Origin: Candidatus Caldatribacterium sp.
Lineage (GTDB): Bacteria; Atribacterota; Atribacteria; Atribacterales; Caldatribacteriaceae
Assembly (NCBI GenBank): GCA_025060675.1
Contig: JANXBI010000045.1
Coordinates: 1-62,270, forward strand
Reading direction: 5' to 3'
DNA length: 62,270 nucleotides
In this document: positions 17,959 through 26,672 of the stretch, piece after piece
Position numbering within the stretch: position 1 is the stretch's first letter
Layout of the letters: each line of letters opens with the position of its first letter
The notes under the pieces: model-generated
What the model was told of the DNA's origin: nothing
Databases searched by the model: none
Seen by the model: only the letters and a program-made list of their open reading frames with translations
Made by a program: the position numbers and the translations under genes

Positions 17959-20037
17959 ATGCAATCACAAACAGTACAATGGAGACAGGTTTTACCTGTA
18001 GCAGCTGTTTCTTGGAGTGGAGCCCTTTTAGAATGGGTTGACTTTTACGTATATGCTATTTTAGCTAAAATTCTTGCATCTATTTATTTTCCAAGTCATG
18101 ATCCTATTGCAAGTCTACTGGCAGCTTTTGCAGCGCTGGCAATTGGGTTTTTATTTAGACCTCTTGGAGCATTAATGTTTGGTAAAATTGGGGATCAGTT
18201 TGGAAGAAAAATTGCCTTTCTTACAGCTATTACTATGATGATGATAGGAACTATCGGAATTGCAGTTCTTCCAGGTTATGCTACAATTGGCATTTTTGCC
18301 TCTATTGGTATATTTCTTTTAAGAATAATTCAAGGACTTGCTTTAGGTGGTGGATTTGGCGCAGCTATAACTTACTTAGGAGAGTTTACTCCCGACAGAG
18401 TAAGAGGGCTTGTAACAGGAGTTCTCTTTACAACAGCTCCTTTCGGCATGGCTATTGCTGGTAATTTAGCCTCTATTTTTCAAAGTTATTTTGGAGTTGA
18501 GGTCTTTAAAGAGTATGGTTGGAGATGGTGCTTTGTTGTTGCAGGTTTAATAGTTTTTGTGGTTGCTCTCATTATTCACATTTTTTATAAGGAGACTCCA
18601 ATATTTACAGCATTAAAACAGATAAGAAGAGTTACAAGTGCTCCAATTAAAGAACTTTTTACTAATAAACACTATCTTTACTTATTTTTGCTTGCTTGGA
18701 TTGGAGTAATTGGAGCTCATGGACCGATATGGTATACTAATCAGCTATATGTTTCCTACTATATGCAGGATCATGGAATAGCTGCTGGAGATGCAAGTAA
18801 AATTTTAGCCTACGCTACATATGCCGTGCTTTGGACATATCTGTTTTTCGGATGGGTTTCCGATAAGATAGGAAGAAAACCTGTTTTAATCTTTGGAATA
18901 TATGTAAACGCTCTAATATTTCCTCTAATATTTTATGTTATGAAAGGTTATTTTAATCCTCCTGATTTTACCACTTTATTTTTCTTAACAATGGTTTTAA
19001 CTTTTATGAATGGAATAGGATACAGTGGTGCTATGTCTGCTTATATACTTGAGCTATTCCCAAGTAGAATAAGAACAACAGCTGTTGGTTTTACCTATAA
19101 TATGGGTTATGGAGTATTTGGTGGATTGACGCCTCTTGTGATTACTGCATTACTTAAATTAACAGGTAATCATTATCTGTCAATTATACTTTGGTCTACT
19201 TGCATACCCTTAATTATGGGAGTTCTTTATGTTATTAAAGGCTGGGAAACTAAAGGTAAAAGGCTTTGGGAGGAGCTTTCTGCAGAAAAGTTTTCAAAGC
19301 CTGCAATTGTTATATCTCCCAACATTCCAATTGGTGAAGCAATGAAAAATATGAAAATAGAAGGAGTTAGAGTTGCAGTAGTAGCAGAAAATAGCACATA
19401 TCGTGGAATATTAGAGGAAAGACAACTACTTGGTGCTATTGTAGCGGGGCATACAATAAATACCCCAGTTGAAAAAGTTACTTTAAAAGTAGAACCTATA
19501 GAAAGACAGGCAAGAATTATTGATGCAGTTACTGCTATAAACGAACACGGACTTAAGGGAGTTGCTGTTATAGATGAAGACAGCAGAGTCATTGGAACAA
19601 TAGAGCCAAGATATGTCTTTAATGAGGTAGCAATAATAAGCGCGGGTATGAGAAAACCCTTTACAGAGAGAATTAGAGTTGAAGAGTTCATGAAGAAACC
19701 TGTAACTGTTACAGATAATACAAAACTTAAAGATGTGGCAAGATTACTTGTTCAAACAAATATTGGATTTTTACCAGTAATCAGCAGAGAAACAGGCAAA
19801 TTAGTCGGTGTAATATCTGAAAGAGATTTGATGGGAGATTTATGTTGTAAAGAAAGTAACTTAGAAAGCCCTGTCAGTGAATTTATGATAAGAGATGTTG
19901 TCACTGTTACTCCAGAGTCAACTTTAAAAGAGGCTTTGGAGAAGTTTAGTGAGCATAACATAAGACATTTGCCAGTTGTAAGAAATGATAGAGTTGTAGG
20001 AATTGTATCAGTTAAAGATGTTTTAAAGCTTATTTAA
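17959..20037 (+). CDS. MFS transporter (metabolite:H+ symporter type) fused to four CBS domains
   Basis: 692 residues. Residues 1-435 form a 12-helix major facilitator of the MHS/ProP type, with the loop DQFGRKIAF and the repeat DKIGRKPVL. Residues 440-692 hold two pairs of CBS motifs, the last two clearly canonical (FMKKPVTVTDNTKLKDVARLL; FMIRDVVTVTPESTLKEALEKF). CBS pairs bind adenine nucleotides and usually gate the attached protein, so transport may respond to energy charge or AMP. The transported compound is probably an organic anion such as a carboxylate, judged only from the family and the neighbouring acetate genes. A strong GGAGG precedes the ATG. The gene opens a six-gene operon ending with acs. 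Confidence 0.88.
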   Translation: MQSQTVQWRQVLPVAAVSWSGALLEWVDFYVYAILAKILASIYFPSHDPIASLLAAFAALAIGFLFRPLGALMFGKIGDQFGRKIAFLTAITMMMIGTIGIAVLPGYATIGIFASIGIFLLRIIQGLALGGGFGAAITYLGEFTPDRVRGLVTGVLFTTAPFGMAIAGNLASIFQSYFGVEVFKEYGWRWCFVVAGLIVFVVALIIHIFYKETPIFTALKQIRRVTSAPIKELFTNKHYLYLFLLAWIGVIGAHGPIWYTNQLYVSYYMQDHGIAAGDASKILAYATYAVLWTYLFFGWVSDKIGRKPVLIFGIYVNALIFPLIFYVMKGYFNPPDFTTLFFLTMVLTFMNGIGYSGAMSAYILELFPSRIRTTAVGFTYNMGYGVFGGLTPLVITALLKLTGNHYLSIILWSTCIPLIMGVLYVIKGWETKGKRLWEELSAEKFSKPAIVISPNIPIGEAMKNMKIEGVRVAVVAENSTYRGILEERQLLGAIVAGHTINTPVEKVTLKVEPIERQARIIDAVTAINEHGLKGVAVIDEDSRVIGTIEPRYVFNEVAIISAGMRKPFTERIRVEEFMKKPVTVTDNTKLKDVARLLVQTNIGFLPVISRETGKLVGVISERDLMGDLCCKESNLESPVSEFMIRDVVTVTPESTLKEALEKFSEHNIRHLPVVRNDRVVGIVSVKDVLKLI

Positions 20038-20056
20038 TGAGAATTAAAATATAAAT

Positions 20057-21958
20057 ATGGTAAAGGTAATTGATGATACAGTTGAGTTTTTGAAGCGTGT
20101 GCCACCTTTTGAGTTTTTAAGTGACAATGTGCTTCATGCTGTTGCTATGAAGATGTCAATGGAGTTTTACTCTAAGGGGGTTCACATTCTTCTTCAAGAT
20201 GGTGCTCCAAGTGAGTTTCTTTATCTAATTAAAAAGGGTGGAGTAAAAGTTTGCCGAAAAGTGGACTCTGAGGAAGTTGTAATTGATTACAGAAGTGAGG
20301 GAGATTTTTTTGGTTTTGTTTCTCTTATGAGCGGAGATAAATCAAGAGCTAATGTTGTTGCGATAGATGATACTATCTGCTATTTAATTCCGAAAGACAC
20401 TATAATGAATCTTATTAGCAAATATGCGGAAGTCAGAGACTACTTTTTGAAATCTTTTATGAATATTTATCTGGATAAAGCACATAAACAGGAAGCTACA
20501 AAGAAACTTCTTACTTCAAATATTGATAAAATCCTATTTACTACTACCGTTGAAGAGATAGCTTCAAAAAATGTCATCTCTGTTCCTGAACAAACTTCTA
20601 TTAGAGAGGCAGCTCAGATTATGTGTGAAAATAGAATAAGTTCTCTCATAGTTTTAGATCTAAATGGAATTCCTGTTGGCATAATAACTGATAAGGATCT
20701 TAGAGGTAAAGTAATAGCTAAAGCAAGAGATGTAAACGAACCAGTTAAAAATATTATGAGTTCTCCTATAATTAAAATTGATGCAAAGGATTTCTGTTTT
20801 GAAGCAGTTGTAAAGATGCTTAAATACAATATCCATCATCTTTTAGTTATAAAAAACGGCGAAGTTGGTGGAATTATTACAAACCATGACATAATGATGC
20901 TTCAAGGTCTTTCTCCTATAACTATTGTAAGAGATATTGAGATGCAACATACAACTGACGGAGTGGCTCATGCATTAAAACAGCTTAATAATATTATTGG
21001 AAGTTTACTTCAGCAAGGAGCTAAAGCAAGTCATATTACAAGAATAATAACAGAAATTAATGATAGAGTTGTAAGAAAAATAATTCAATTTGCAGAAAGA
21101 GAGTTTGGTACACCTCCAGTGCCTTATTGTTGGCTTGCCTTGGGGTCTGAAGGTAGAAAAGAACAAACTTTTAAAACAGATCAAGACAATGCTTTAGTAT
21201 ACGCTGATTCACCAGCTTCACAAGAAAATTCGGTAAGAAACTACTTTTTAGAGTTTACAAGCTATATAAAAGATCAACTATTAAGATGTGGATTTCCGCC
21301 TTGTCCAGGTGATGTTATGGCAAGCAATCCAAAATGGTGTCAACCTCTTAAAGTTTGGAAAAAATACTTTTCTCAATGGATTAATGTTCCAAAAGGTGAG
21401 CATATAACTCTTTCTGCAATATTTTTTGATTTTAGAGGTGTTTACGGAGACCTCTCTCTTGAGGAGTCATTAAGAGATTATCTTTTAAACACTGTAAAGG
21501 ATCAAAAGATTTTTCTTGGTTATCTTGCTAATCTTGCTGTGAAAAACCGTCCCCCATTAGGATTCTTTAAAACATTTGTTGTAGAAAAAAGTGGTGAGCA
21601 TAAAGATAAACTTAATTTAAAAATTAAAGGAATAGCGCCTTTAGTTGACATTGTTAGGCTTTTTAGCTTAGAGAAGGCAGTAAGAGAGACATCCACCTTA
21701 GAAAGAATAGAGGCTTTAAAAAGTAAACACTCTATAATGAGAGACTACTCTGAAGAAGTAATTTATGCATTAGAATTTTTAATGTTACTTAGAATCCGAC
21801 ATCAATATGAACAGGTTGTTAAAGGTATGGTTCCAGATAATTTTATAAATCCTGAAGAGCTAAGTAATCTTGAAAGAAAGTTATTAAAAGATACTTTTCA
21901 GCTAATTTCAAAACTTCAAGATATTTTAATTGAAAGATACAAACTCATGATAATTTAA
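20057..21958 (+). CDS. cNMP-binding / CBS / DUF294 nucleotidyltransferase-like signalling protein
   Basis: 633 residues. An N-terminal cyclic-nucleotide-binding fold (about 10-135, with GDFFGFVSLMSGDKSRANVVA) is followed by a CBS pair (about 165-285), then a GlnD-like nucleotidyltransferase core (LGSEGRKEQTFKTDQDNALVY, about 358-380) and a DUF294 C-terminal helical domain. The GSxGR...DxD pattern of nucleotidyltransferases is intact, so it may transfer a nucleotide to a protein partner. Such proteins are commonly encoded beside actP and acs in Proteobacteria, where their role is not settled. It begins 19 bases after the MFS-CBS gene and precedes a DnaQ-like gene by four bases. Confidence 0.88.
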   Translation: MVKVIDDTVEFLKRVPPFEFLSDNVLHAVAMKMSMEFYSKGVHILLQDGAPSEFLYLIKKGGVKVCRKVDSEEVVIDYRSEGDFFGFVSLMSGDKSRANVVAIDDTICYLIPKDTIMNLISKYAEVRDYFLKSFMNIYLDKAHKQEATKKLLTSNIDKILFTTTVEEIASKNVISVPEQTSIREAAQIMCENRISSLIVLDLNGIPVGIITDKDLRGKVIAKARDVNEPVKNIMSSPIIKIDAKDFCFEAVVKMLKYNIHHLLVIKNGEVGGIITNHDIMMLQGLSPITIVRDIEMQHTTDGVAHALKQLNNIIGSLLQQGAKASHITRIITEINDRVVRKIIQFAEREFGTPPVPYCWLALGSEGRKEQTFKTDQDNALVYADSPASQENSVRNYFLEFTSYIKDQLLRCGFPPCPGDVMASNPKWCQPLKVWKKYFSQWINVPKGEHITLSAIFFDFRGVYGDLSLEESLRDYLLNTVKDQKIFLGYLANLAVKNRPPLGFFKTFVVEKSGEHKDKLNLKIKGIAPLVDIVRLFSLEKAVRETSTLERIEALKSKHSIMRDYSEEVIYALEFLMLLRIRHQYEQVVKGMVPDNFINPEELSNLERKLLKDTFQLISKLQDILIERYKLMII

Positions 21959-21962
21959 AGAA

Positions 21963-22637
21963 ATGTTGTCAATATTTAAAAAAAGAAATAAAACAACAGA
22001 TATTGCAATTACAAATGTAGAGTTTAGTGTAGTTGATACAGAGCTTACAGGTTTAAATTTAGCAAGAGATCAAATAATTGCTATAGGTTGTATAAAAATG
22101 AAGGGTAAAACAATAAAAATGGGAGAAATTTTTTACAGAACTGTTAAACCACAATCTGAGGTCAAAAAAGACAGTATAGTGATTCATGAACTCACTCCAT
22201 CTGAGCTTGAGGGATGCCCAAACATTACTCCTATTCTTAAAGAGTTTTTATCCTTTACAAAAGATTCAATTATTGTAGGACACTTTATTACCGTAGATCT
22301 TGATTTCCTGAAAAAGGAGATTTATAAAAATTTAAGAATAAAATACAAACCCATTGCTGTTGATACATTAGTTTTATATAGATGGTTAATTAAAAAAGGA
22401 TTATTACCAGATATTTTTTTAAGGAGTACTTCTTTAAGAGATGTAGCATCCTCTTTTAATATCAACTCTGAAAAGATTCATAACGCAATTGTAGATGCCT
22501 TTATAACCGCTCAGATTTTTCAAAGAATTTTATCATATCTTTTTGAGTTAAAAATAACTAATTTAAGGCTTCTTCTAGATATAGGCTCTCTTGAGGCTTG
22601 GTATAAAGAAGCTAAAGATATCTGTTATCAACTTTAG
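21963..22637 (+). CDS. DnaQ-like 3'-5' exonuclease
   Basis: 224 residues with the DEDDh exonuclease motifs: FSVVDTELTGL (Exo I, D and E), VGHFITVDLDFL (Exo II) and HNAIVDAFITAQ (Exo III with catalytic His and Asp). The region is shorter and more diverged than DNA polymerase III epsilon, and no clamp- or alpha-binding tail is evident. The same DUF294-DnaQ-DUF485-ActP order exists in other bacteria, which suggests a functional tie with the signalling protein rather than with replication. Its substrate is unknown; degrading a small nucleotide or nanoRNA signal is speculation. Confidence 0.87.
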   Translation: MLSIFKKRNKTTDIAITNVEFSVVDTELTGLNLARDQIIAIGCIKMKGKTIKMGEIFYRTVKPQSEVKKDSIVIHELTPSELEGCPNITPILKEFLSFTKDSIIVGHFITVDLDFLKKEIYKNLRIKYKPIAVDTLVLYRWLIKKGLLPDIFLRSTSLRDVASSFNINSEKIHNAIVDAFITAQIFQRILSYLFELKITNLRLLLDIGSLEAWYKEAKDICYQL

Positions 22638-22648
22638 GAGGAGGGTGT

Positions 22649-22939
22649 ATGAATGAGATTTTAAACTCAAAAGAGTTTAAAAACTTAGTAAAGAGTAAGA
22701 ATACTGTAGCAGCTATTCTAACTTTCGTAGAACTTATTCTATATTTTGGATTTATTCTGTTGATGGCATATGGGAAGGAGATTTTATCTAAAAAAATTTA
22801 TGGCTCTATAACAGTTGGTATTCCCGTTGGGATTGGTGTGATAATTGGTTCATGGTTTATCACAGGTATATTTGTGATGTGGTCTAACAAAATTTATGAT
22901 AAAAAAGTATCAGAAATAAGGGAAAAGGCTGAGGTATAA
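22649..22939 (+). CDS. DUF485 small membrane protein, ActP partner
   Basis: 96 residues with two membrane helices (about 22-45 and 58-80), the first containing FVELILYFGFILLMAYGKE and the second GSITVGIPVGIGVIIGSW, with a charged C-terminal tail. This is the DUF485 (YjcH) family, almost always encoded directly before the ActP symporter. An AGGAGG lies just upstream of the ATG and the stop is three bases from actP. It probably assists or modulates ActP; no biochemical role is known to me. Confidence 0.92.
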   Translation: MNEILNSKEFKNLVKSKNTVAAILTFVELILYFGFILLMAYGKEILSKKIYGSITVGIPVGIGVIIGSWFITGIFVMWSNKIYDKKVSEIREKAEV

Positions 22940-22942
22940 AAT

Positions 22943-24484
22943 ATGACTTCTACAGCTCTTGGGACTCCTACATTAGTGGGAATATTTTTCTTTATTCTGT
23001 TCGTGGTCTTTACTCTGTATATAACTTATTGGGCGGCAAAGAGAACTAAAACAGCAACAGAGTTTTATGCTGCTGGAAGAAGTATAACAGGCTTACAGAA
23101 TGGCTTAGCCTTAGCAGGAGACTATATGTCTGCGGCAAGCTTTCTTGGAATCGCAGGATTGGTTTCTCTTAAAGGTTATGATGGCTTAATTTACTCAGTT
23201 GGTTTTCTCGTTGGCTGGCCCATAGTTATGTTTCTTGTGGCAGAACAACTAAGAAACTTAGGTAAATATACTTTTGCAGATGTAGTAGCTTATAGATTTA
23301 AGCAGAGACCTATTAGGACAGCAGCTGCCACAGGTGCAATTGTAACAGTGCTTCTTTACCTTATAGCTCAAATGGTAGGAGCAGGTTCTTTAATAAAGCT
23401 TATGTTTGGAATACCCTATGAAATAGCTGTAGTAATAGTAGGCGCTTTAATGATTGCCTATGTTCTCTTTGGTGGAATGTTGGCTACTACCTGGGTTCAA
23501 ATTATAAAAGCAATTTTACTTCTTGGAGGAGCAACATTACTAGTTTTGTTTATTTTATATCAGTTTGGATTTAATTATGTTGAGGTTTTTGCATCGGTTA
23601 GTGAAAAATACGGAGAAAAAATGCTTCAACCAGGCGGTTTTGTTAAAGATCCAATTGATACGATTTCTCTTGGAATTGCACTTATGTTTGGAACAGCAGG
23701 GCTTCCACATATTCTTATGAGATTTTATACCGTTCCTGATGCTAAGGAGGCGAGAAAATCTGTCTTTTATGCTACAGGTTTTATAGGTTATTTTTATATT
23801 CTTACTTTTACTATTGGTTTTGGCGCAGCTGCTATAGTGGGTCAGGAGATTATTTCTAAAATTGATAAAGGTGGTAATATGGCAGCTCCTCTTTTAGCTG
23901 AGGCTTTAGGAGGAGAGATATTCTTAGGATTCTTAGCAGCTGTCGCTTTTGCAACTATACTCGCAGTTGTAGCTGGTTTAACTCTTGCTGGCTCTTCTGC
24001 AGTATCCCATGATCTTTATGTGGGTGTAATAAGAAGAGGAAAAATAGATGAAAAACAAGAGGTCAAGGCAGCAAAAATAGCTACCTTATGTTTAGGAATT
24101 TTCTCAATTCTACTTGGAATTGCTTTCAAGGGACAGAATGTAGCTTTTATGGTAGGTCTTGCTTTTGCTATTGCTGCTTCTTCTAATTTCCCAGCACTGG
24201 TTATGTCTATCTTTTGGAGAAAGTTTACCACAGTGGGTGCTATATGTAGCATTTATACAGGTCTTATTATCTCTGTTGTTCTAATCATCCTAAGTCCTAC
24301 TGTGTGGGTTGATATATTTAAAAATCCTGAACCTATATTTCCGCTGAAAAATCCAGGAATAATCTCATTTTTTGCTTCTTTTGTGATTGGTATAGTGGTT
24401 TCGTTGGTAACTCAAGAGAAAGAGGCAGAAAGGAAATATGAGTTAGAAAGAGTAAGATGTTATATTGGATTAGGTGCAGAATAA
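22943..24484 (+). CDS. actP: Cation/acetate symporter, SSS family
   Basis: 513 residues, predicted polytopic sodium:solute symporter. Helix 1 begins at about residue 10, and the motifs EFYAAGRSITGLQNGLALAG and AGDYMSAASFLGI near the N terminus are typical of ActP. The sodium-site region around GLTLAGSSAVSHDLYV in helix 8 is also present. E. coli ActP takes up acetate and some other short carboxylates. Position after DUF485 and just before acs strongly supports acetate as substrate. The length is slightly below E. coli ActP because the signal-like N-terminal helix is absent. Confidence 0.93.
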   Translation: MTSTALGTPTLVGIFFFILFVVFTLYITYWAAKRTKTATEFYAAGRSITGLQNGLALAGDYMSAASFLGIAGLVSLKGYDGLIYSVGFLVGWPIVMFLVAEQLRNLGKYTFADVVAYRFKQRPIRTAAATGAIVTVLLYLIAQMVGAGSLIKLMFGIPYEIAVVIVGALMIAYVLFGGMLATTWVQIIKAILLLGGATLLVLFILYQFGFNYVEVFASVSEKYGEKMLQPGGFVKDPIDTISLGIALMFGTAGLPHILMRFYTVPDAKEARKSVFYATGFIGYFYILTFTIGFGAAAIVGQEIISKIDKGGNMAAPLLAEALGGEIFLGFLAAVAFATILAVVAGLTLAGSSAVSHDLYVGVIRRGKIDEKQEVKAAKIATLCLGIFSILLGIAFKGQNVAFMVGLAFAIAASSNFPALVMSIFWRKFTTVGAICSIYTGLIISVVLIILSPTVWVDIFKNPEPIFPLKNPGIISFFASFVIGIVVSLVTQEKEAERKYELERVRCYIGLGAE

Positions 24485-24522
24485 GATGTTAAAATCAAAT
24501 CAATAAAAAGGAGGTAAAAGAT

Positions 24523-26490
24523 ATGACAAAAGGTATTGATGTATTACTTAAGGAGGAAAGAGTATTTCTTCCTCCAAAAGAGGTAACAGAGAAAGCTTTT
24601 ATTAAAAGTATGGATGAGTATGAAGCTATGTATAAGCGATCAATTGAGGATCCAGAAGGTTTTTGGTCAGAAATTGCAGAACAAAGTATTACCTGGTATA
24701 AGAAGTGGGATAAGGTTTTAGAGTATGACTTTGAAAAGCCATATGTAAAGTGGTTTATTGGTGGAAAACTGAATGCTTCCTATAACTGTCTTGATCGTAA
24801 TCTCGCCCGTTTAGGTAATAAAGCAGCTATTATATGGGAGGCAGATGATGGAGAAGTAAAAACGTATACTTACTGGCAGCTTTACAGAGAGGTTAATAGA
24901 TTTGCGAATGTTTTAAAGAAGTTAGGAATTAAAAAAGGAGACAGAGTTGCAATTTATCTTCCAATGATACCTGAACTACCGATTGCGATGCTTGCATGTG
25001 CAAGAATTGGTGCTATTCATAGTGTAGTATTTGCAGGATTCTCTGCACAGTCTTTACGCGACAGAATAAACGATTGCGGAGCAAGACTTCTTATTACTGC
25101 AAATCAGGGATTAAGAGGAGGCAGAATAGTTCCTCTTAAAGCAAACTCAGATCAAGCTTTAGATGGTGCTCCATCAATAGAAAAAGTAATAGTTGTGAAA
25201 AGAACACCAAACTATGTTGATATGGATCCATCAAGAGATTTTTGGTGGCATGATCTTATGAATGATCCTGAAATAGAAAACTACTGTGAGCCTGAGGTAA
25301 TGGATGCAGAAGATCCTTTATTTATACTTTATACTTCTGGTTCCACAGGCAAACCAAAAGGCGTGTTGCATACCACAGGTGGCTATATGGTTTTCACAAA
25401 TGTTACATTCAAATGGGTGTTTGATTATAAACCTGAGGAGACTTTTTTCTGCACTGCAGACATTGGTTGGGTAACAGGACATAGCTATATAGTTTATGGA
25501 CCACTTTCTGCAGGAGCCACATCACTTATGTTTGAAGGAGTTCCTACTTATCCAAATCCTGGCAGATATTGGGAAATAGTAGAAAAACATAGAGTTAATA
25601 TATTTTATACAGCACCAACTGCTATAAGGGCATTAATGAGAGAAGGAGAGCAATGGCCCTACAAGTATGATCTTTCAAGCTTAAGGATTCTTGGAACAGT
25701 TGGAGAGCCAATTAATCCTGAAGCATGGATATGGTATTACAAGCATGTAGGAAGAGAGCGTTGCCCAATAATGGATACATGGTGGCAAACAGAGACAGGA
25801 GGATTCATGATAACACCTCTTCCAGGTGCAACGCCTCTTAAACCTGGTTCAGCGACACGTCCATTTTTTGGAGTTGTACCAAAAGTGCTTAAAGAAGATG
25901 GTTCTCCAGCAGGAGTTAATGAAGGTGGTTATCTTGTAATTGAAAAGCCTTGGCCAGGAATGCTTAGAGGCACATGGGGCGATCCCGAAAATAAAAGAAT
26001 TAAAGAAGTATACTTTTCTCGTTTTCCAGGGAAATATCTTACAGGTGATGGAGCAAGGGTGGATGAAGATGGATACTACTGGATAATGGGAAGAATTGAT
26101 GATGTTATTAATGTTTCAGGTCATAGACTTGGCACCGCAGAGATAGAGTCTGCCTTAGTTGCTCATCCAGCTGTAGCAGAAGCAGCAGTTGTTGGTTTTC
26201 CACATGAGATTAAAGGAGAAGGAATTTATGTTTATGTCGTTCTCAAAGAAGGATATGAGCCTTCCAAGGAGCTTGAGAAATTACTTGTCTCACATGTAAG
26301 AATGATGATTGGTCCAATTGCAACACCTGATAAAATTCAATTTGCTACAGGATTACCAAAAACAAGAAGCGGAAAGATAATGAGAAGAATTTTAAGAAAA
26401 ATAGCAGCTGGTGCAATTGAAGAATTGGGTGACACTTCAACTTTAGCAGATCCCTCAGTAGTAGAAGAGCTTGTATCAGGAAGAAAATAA
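24523..26490 (+). CDS. acs: Acetyl-CoA synthetase (AMP-forming)
   Basis: 655 residues. Acs activates acetate with ATP and CoA to acetyl-CoA in the cytoplasm. The adenylate motifs YTSGSTGKPKGV and GRIDDVINVSGHRLGTAEIE are present, as is TWWQTETGG. The C-terminal PKTRSGKIMRR contains K618, equivalent to the lysine acetylated by Pat in Salmonella; acetylation there blocks the adenylation step. With the Pat-like protein at 13737 in the same gene block, post-translational control of this kind is likely. A strong AAAGGAGG precedes the ATG. A 40-base perfect palindrome directly follows and should end the transcript. Confidence 0.97.
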   Translation: MTKGIDVLLKEERVFLPPKEVTEKAFIKSMDEYEAMYKRSIEDPEGFWSEIAEQSITWYKKWDKVLEYDFEKPYVKWFIGGKLNASYNCLDRNLARLGNKAAIIWEADDGEVKTYTYWQLYREVNRFANVLKKLGIKKGDRVAIYLPMIPELPIAMLACARIGAIHSVVFAGFSAQSLRDRINDCGARLLITANQGLRGGRIVPLKANSDQALDGAPSIEKVIVVKRTPNYVDMDPSRDFWWHDLMNDPEIENYCEPEVMDAEDPLFILYTSGSTGKPKGVLHTTGGYMVFTNVTFKWVFDYKPEETFFCTADIGWVTGHSYIVYGPLSAGATSLMFEGVPTYPNPGRYWEIVEKHRVNIFYTAPTAIRALMREGEQWPYKYDLSSLRILGTVGEPINPEAWIWYYKHVGRERCPIMDTWWQTETGGFMITPLPGATPLKPGSATRPFFGVVPKVLKEDGSPAGVNEGGYLVIEKPWPGMLRGTWGDPENKRIKEVYFSRFPGKYLTGDGARVDEDGYYWIMGRIDDVINVSGHRLGTAEIESALVAHPAVAEAAVVGFPHEIKGEGIYVYVVLKEGYEPSKELEKLLVSHVRMMIGPIATPDKIQFATGLPKTRSGKIMRRILRKIAAGAIEELGDTSTLADPSVVEELVSGRK

Positions 26491-26493
26491 TAT

Positions 26494-26533
26494 AAAATAA
26501 ATGGGAGTGAAAATTTTCACTCCCATTTATTTT
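26494..26533. terminator. Rho-independent terminator after acs (perfect 40-base palindrome)
   Basis: Bases 26494-26513 and 26514-26533 are exact reverse complements: left arm AAAATAAATGGGAGTGAAAA, right arm TTTTCACTCCCATTTATTTT. The GGGAGTG/CACTCCC core forms the stem, and the flanking A and T tracts provide U-runs in both directions. It would stop transcription of the acs operon and also of any minus-strand transcript coming from the tRNA-Leu gene only five bases away. Confidence 0.85.
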
Positions 26534-26538
26534 AAAAA

Positions 26539-26624
26539 TGCCGAAGGCGGGAGTCGAACCCGCACGGGGTGTGATCCCCGCTAGATTTTGAGTCTAGTGC
26601 GTCTGCCAGTTCCGCCACTTCGGC
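26539..26624 (-). tRNA. tRNA-Leu (anticodon CAA)
   Basis: 86 bases on the minus strand. The acceptor stem pairs GCCGAAG with CTTCGGC, discriminator A. The anticodon stem CTAGA/TCTAG encloses CTCAAAA, giving anticodon CAA, which reads UUG leucine codons. The variable arm GGGGATCACACCCC is long, as in class II tRNAs, and GGGTTCGACTCCC is the T-arm. CCA is not encoded; the next bases are an A/T tract. Base composition changes sharply on either side of this gene. Confidence 0.97.
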
Positions 26625-26636
26625 ACTCTGGGGTAG

Positions 26637-26664
26637 ATTATAGTAGAGTTGTGTACTTTGTCAA
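26637..26664 (-). promoter_or_regulatory. Consensus sigma-70 promoter of tRNA-Leu
   Basis: On the minus strand TTGACA (26664-26659), a 16-base spacer and TATAAT (26642-26637) match both consensus hexamers perfectly, and the tRNA 5' end is 13 bases further on. The -35 box is only nine bases from the ATG of the 5'-nuclease gene on the other strand, so promoter and nuclease gene are from the same genome. Confidence 0.85.
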
Positions 26665-26672
26665 GAAAGGCC

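Larger units (their letters stand above)
26534..26672. other. Composition and taxonomic break point (probable chimeric join)
   Basis: Left of this segment everything is AT-rich with AGA arginine codons; right of it everything is GC-richer with CGN arginines. Both flanks hold essential genes (gyrA, glmM, acs against uvrABC, nusA, infB). The terminator on the left is tied to acs, and the tRNA promoter on the right overlaps the 5'-nuclease leader, so the switch most likely lies inside the tRNA-Leu gene. No integrase, insertion element or inverted repeat marks it. Confidence 0.7.

Noticed and set aside
26534..26672. Genomic island or prophage integrated at tRNA-Leu
   Set aside because: tRNA genes are common attachment sites, but there is no integrase, no repeated tRNA 3' end, and both sides hold essential housekeeping genes.
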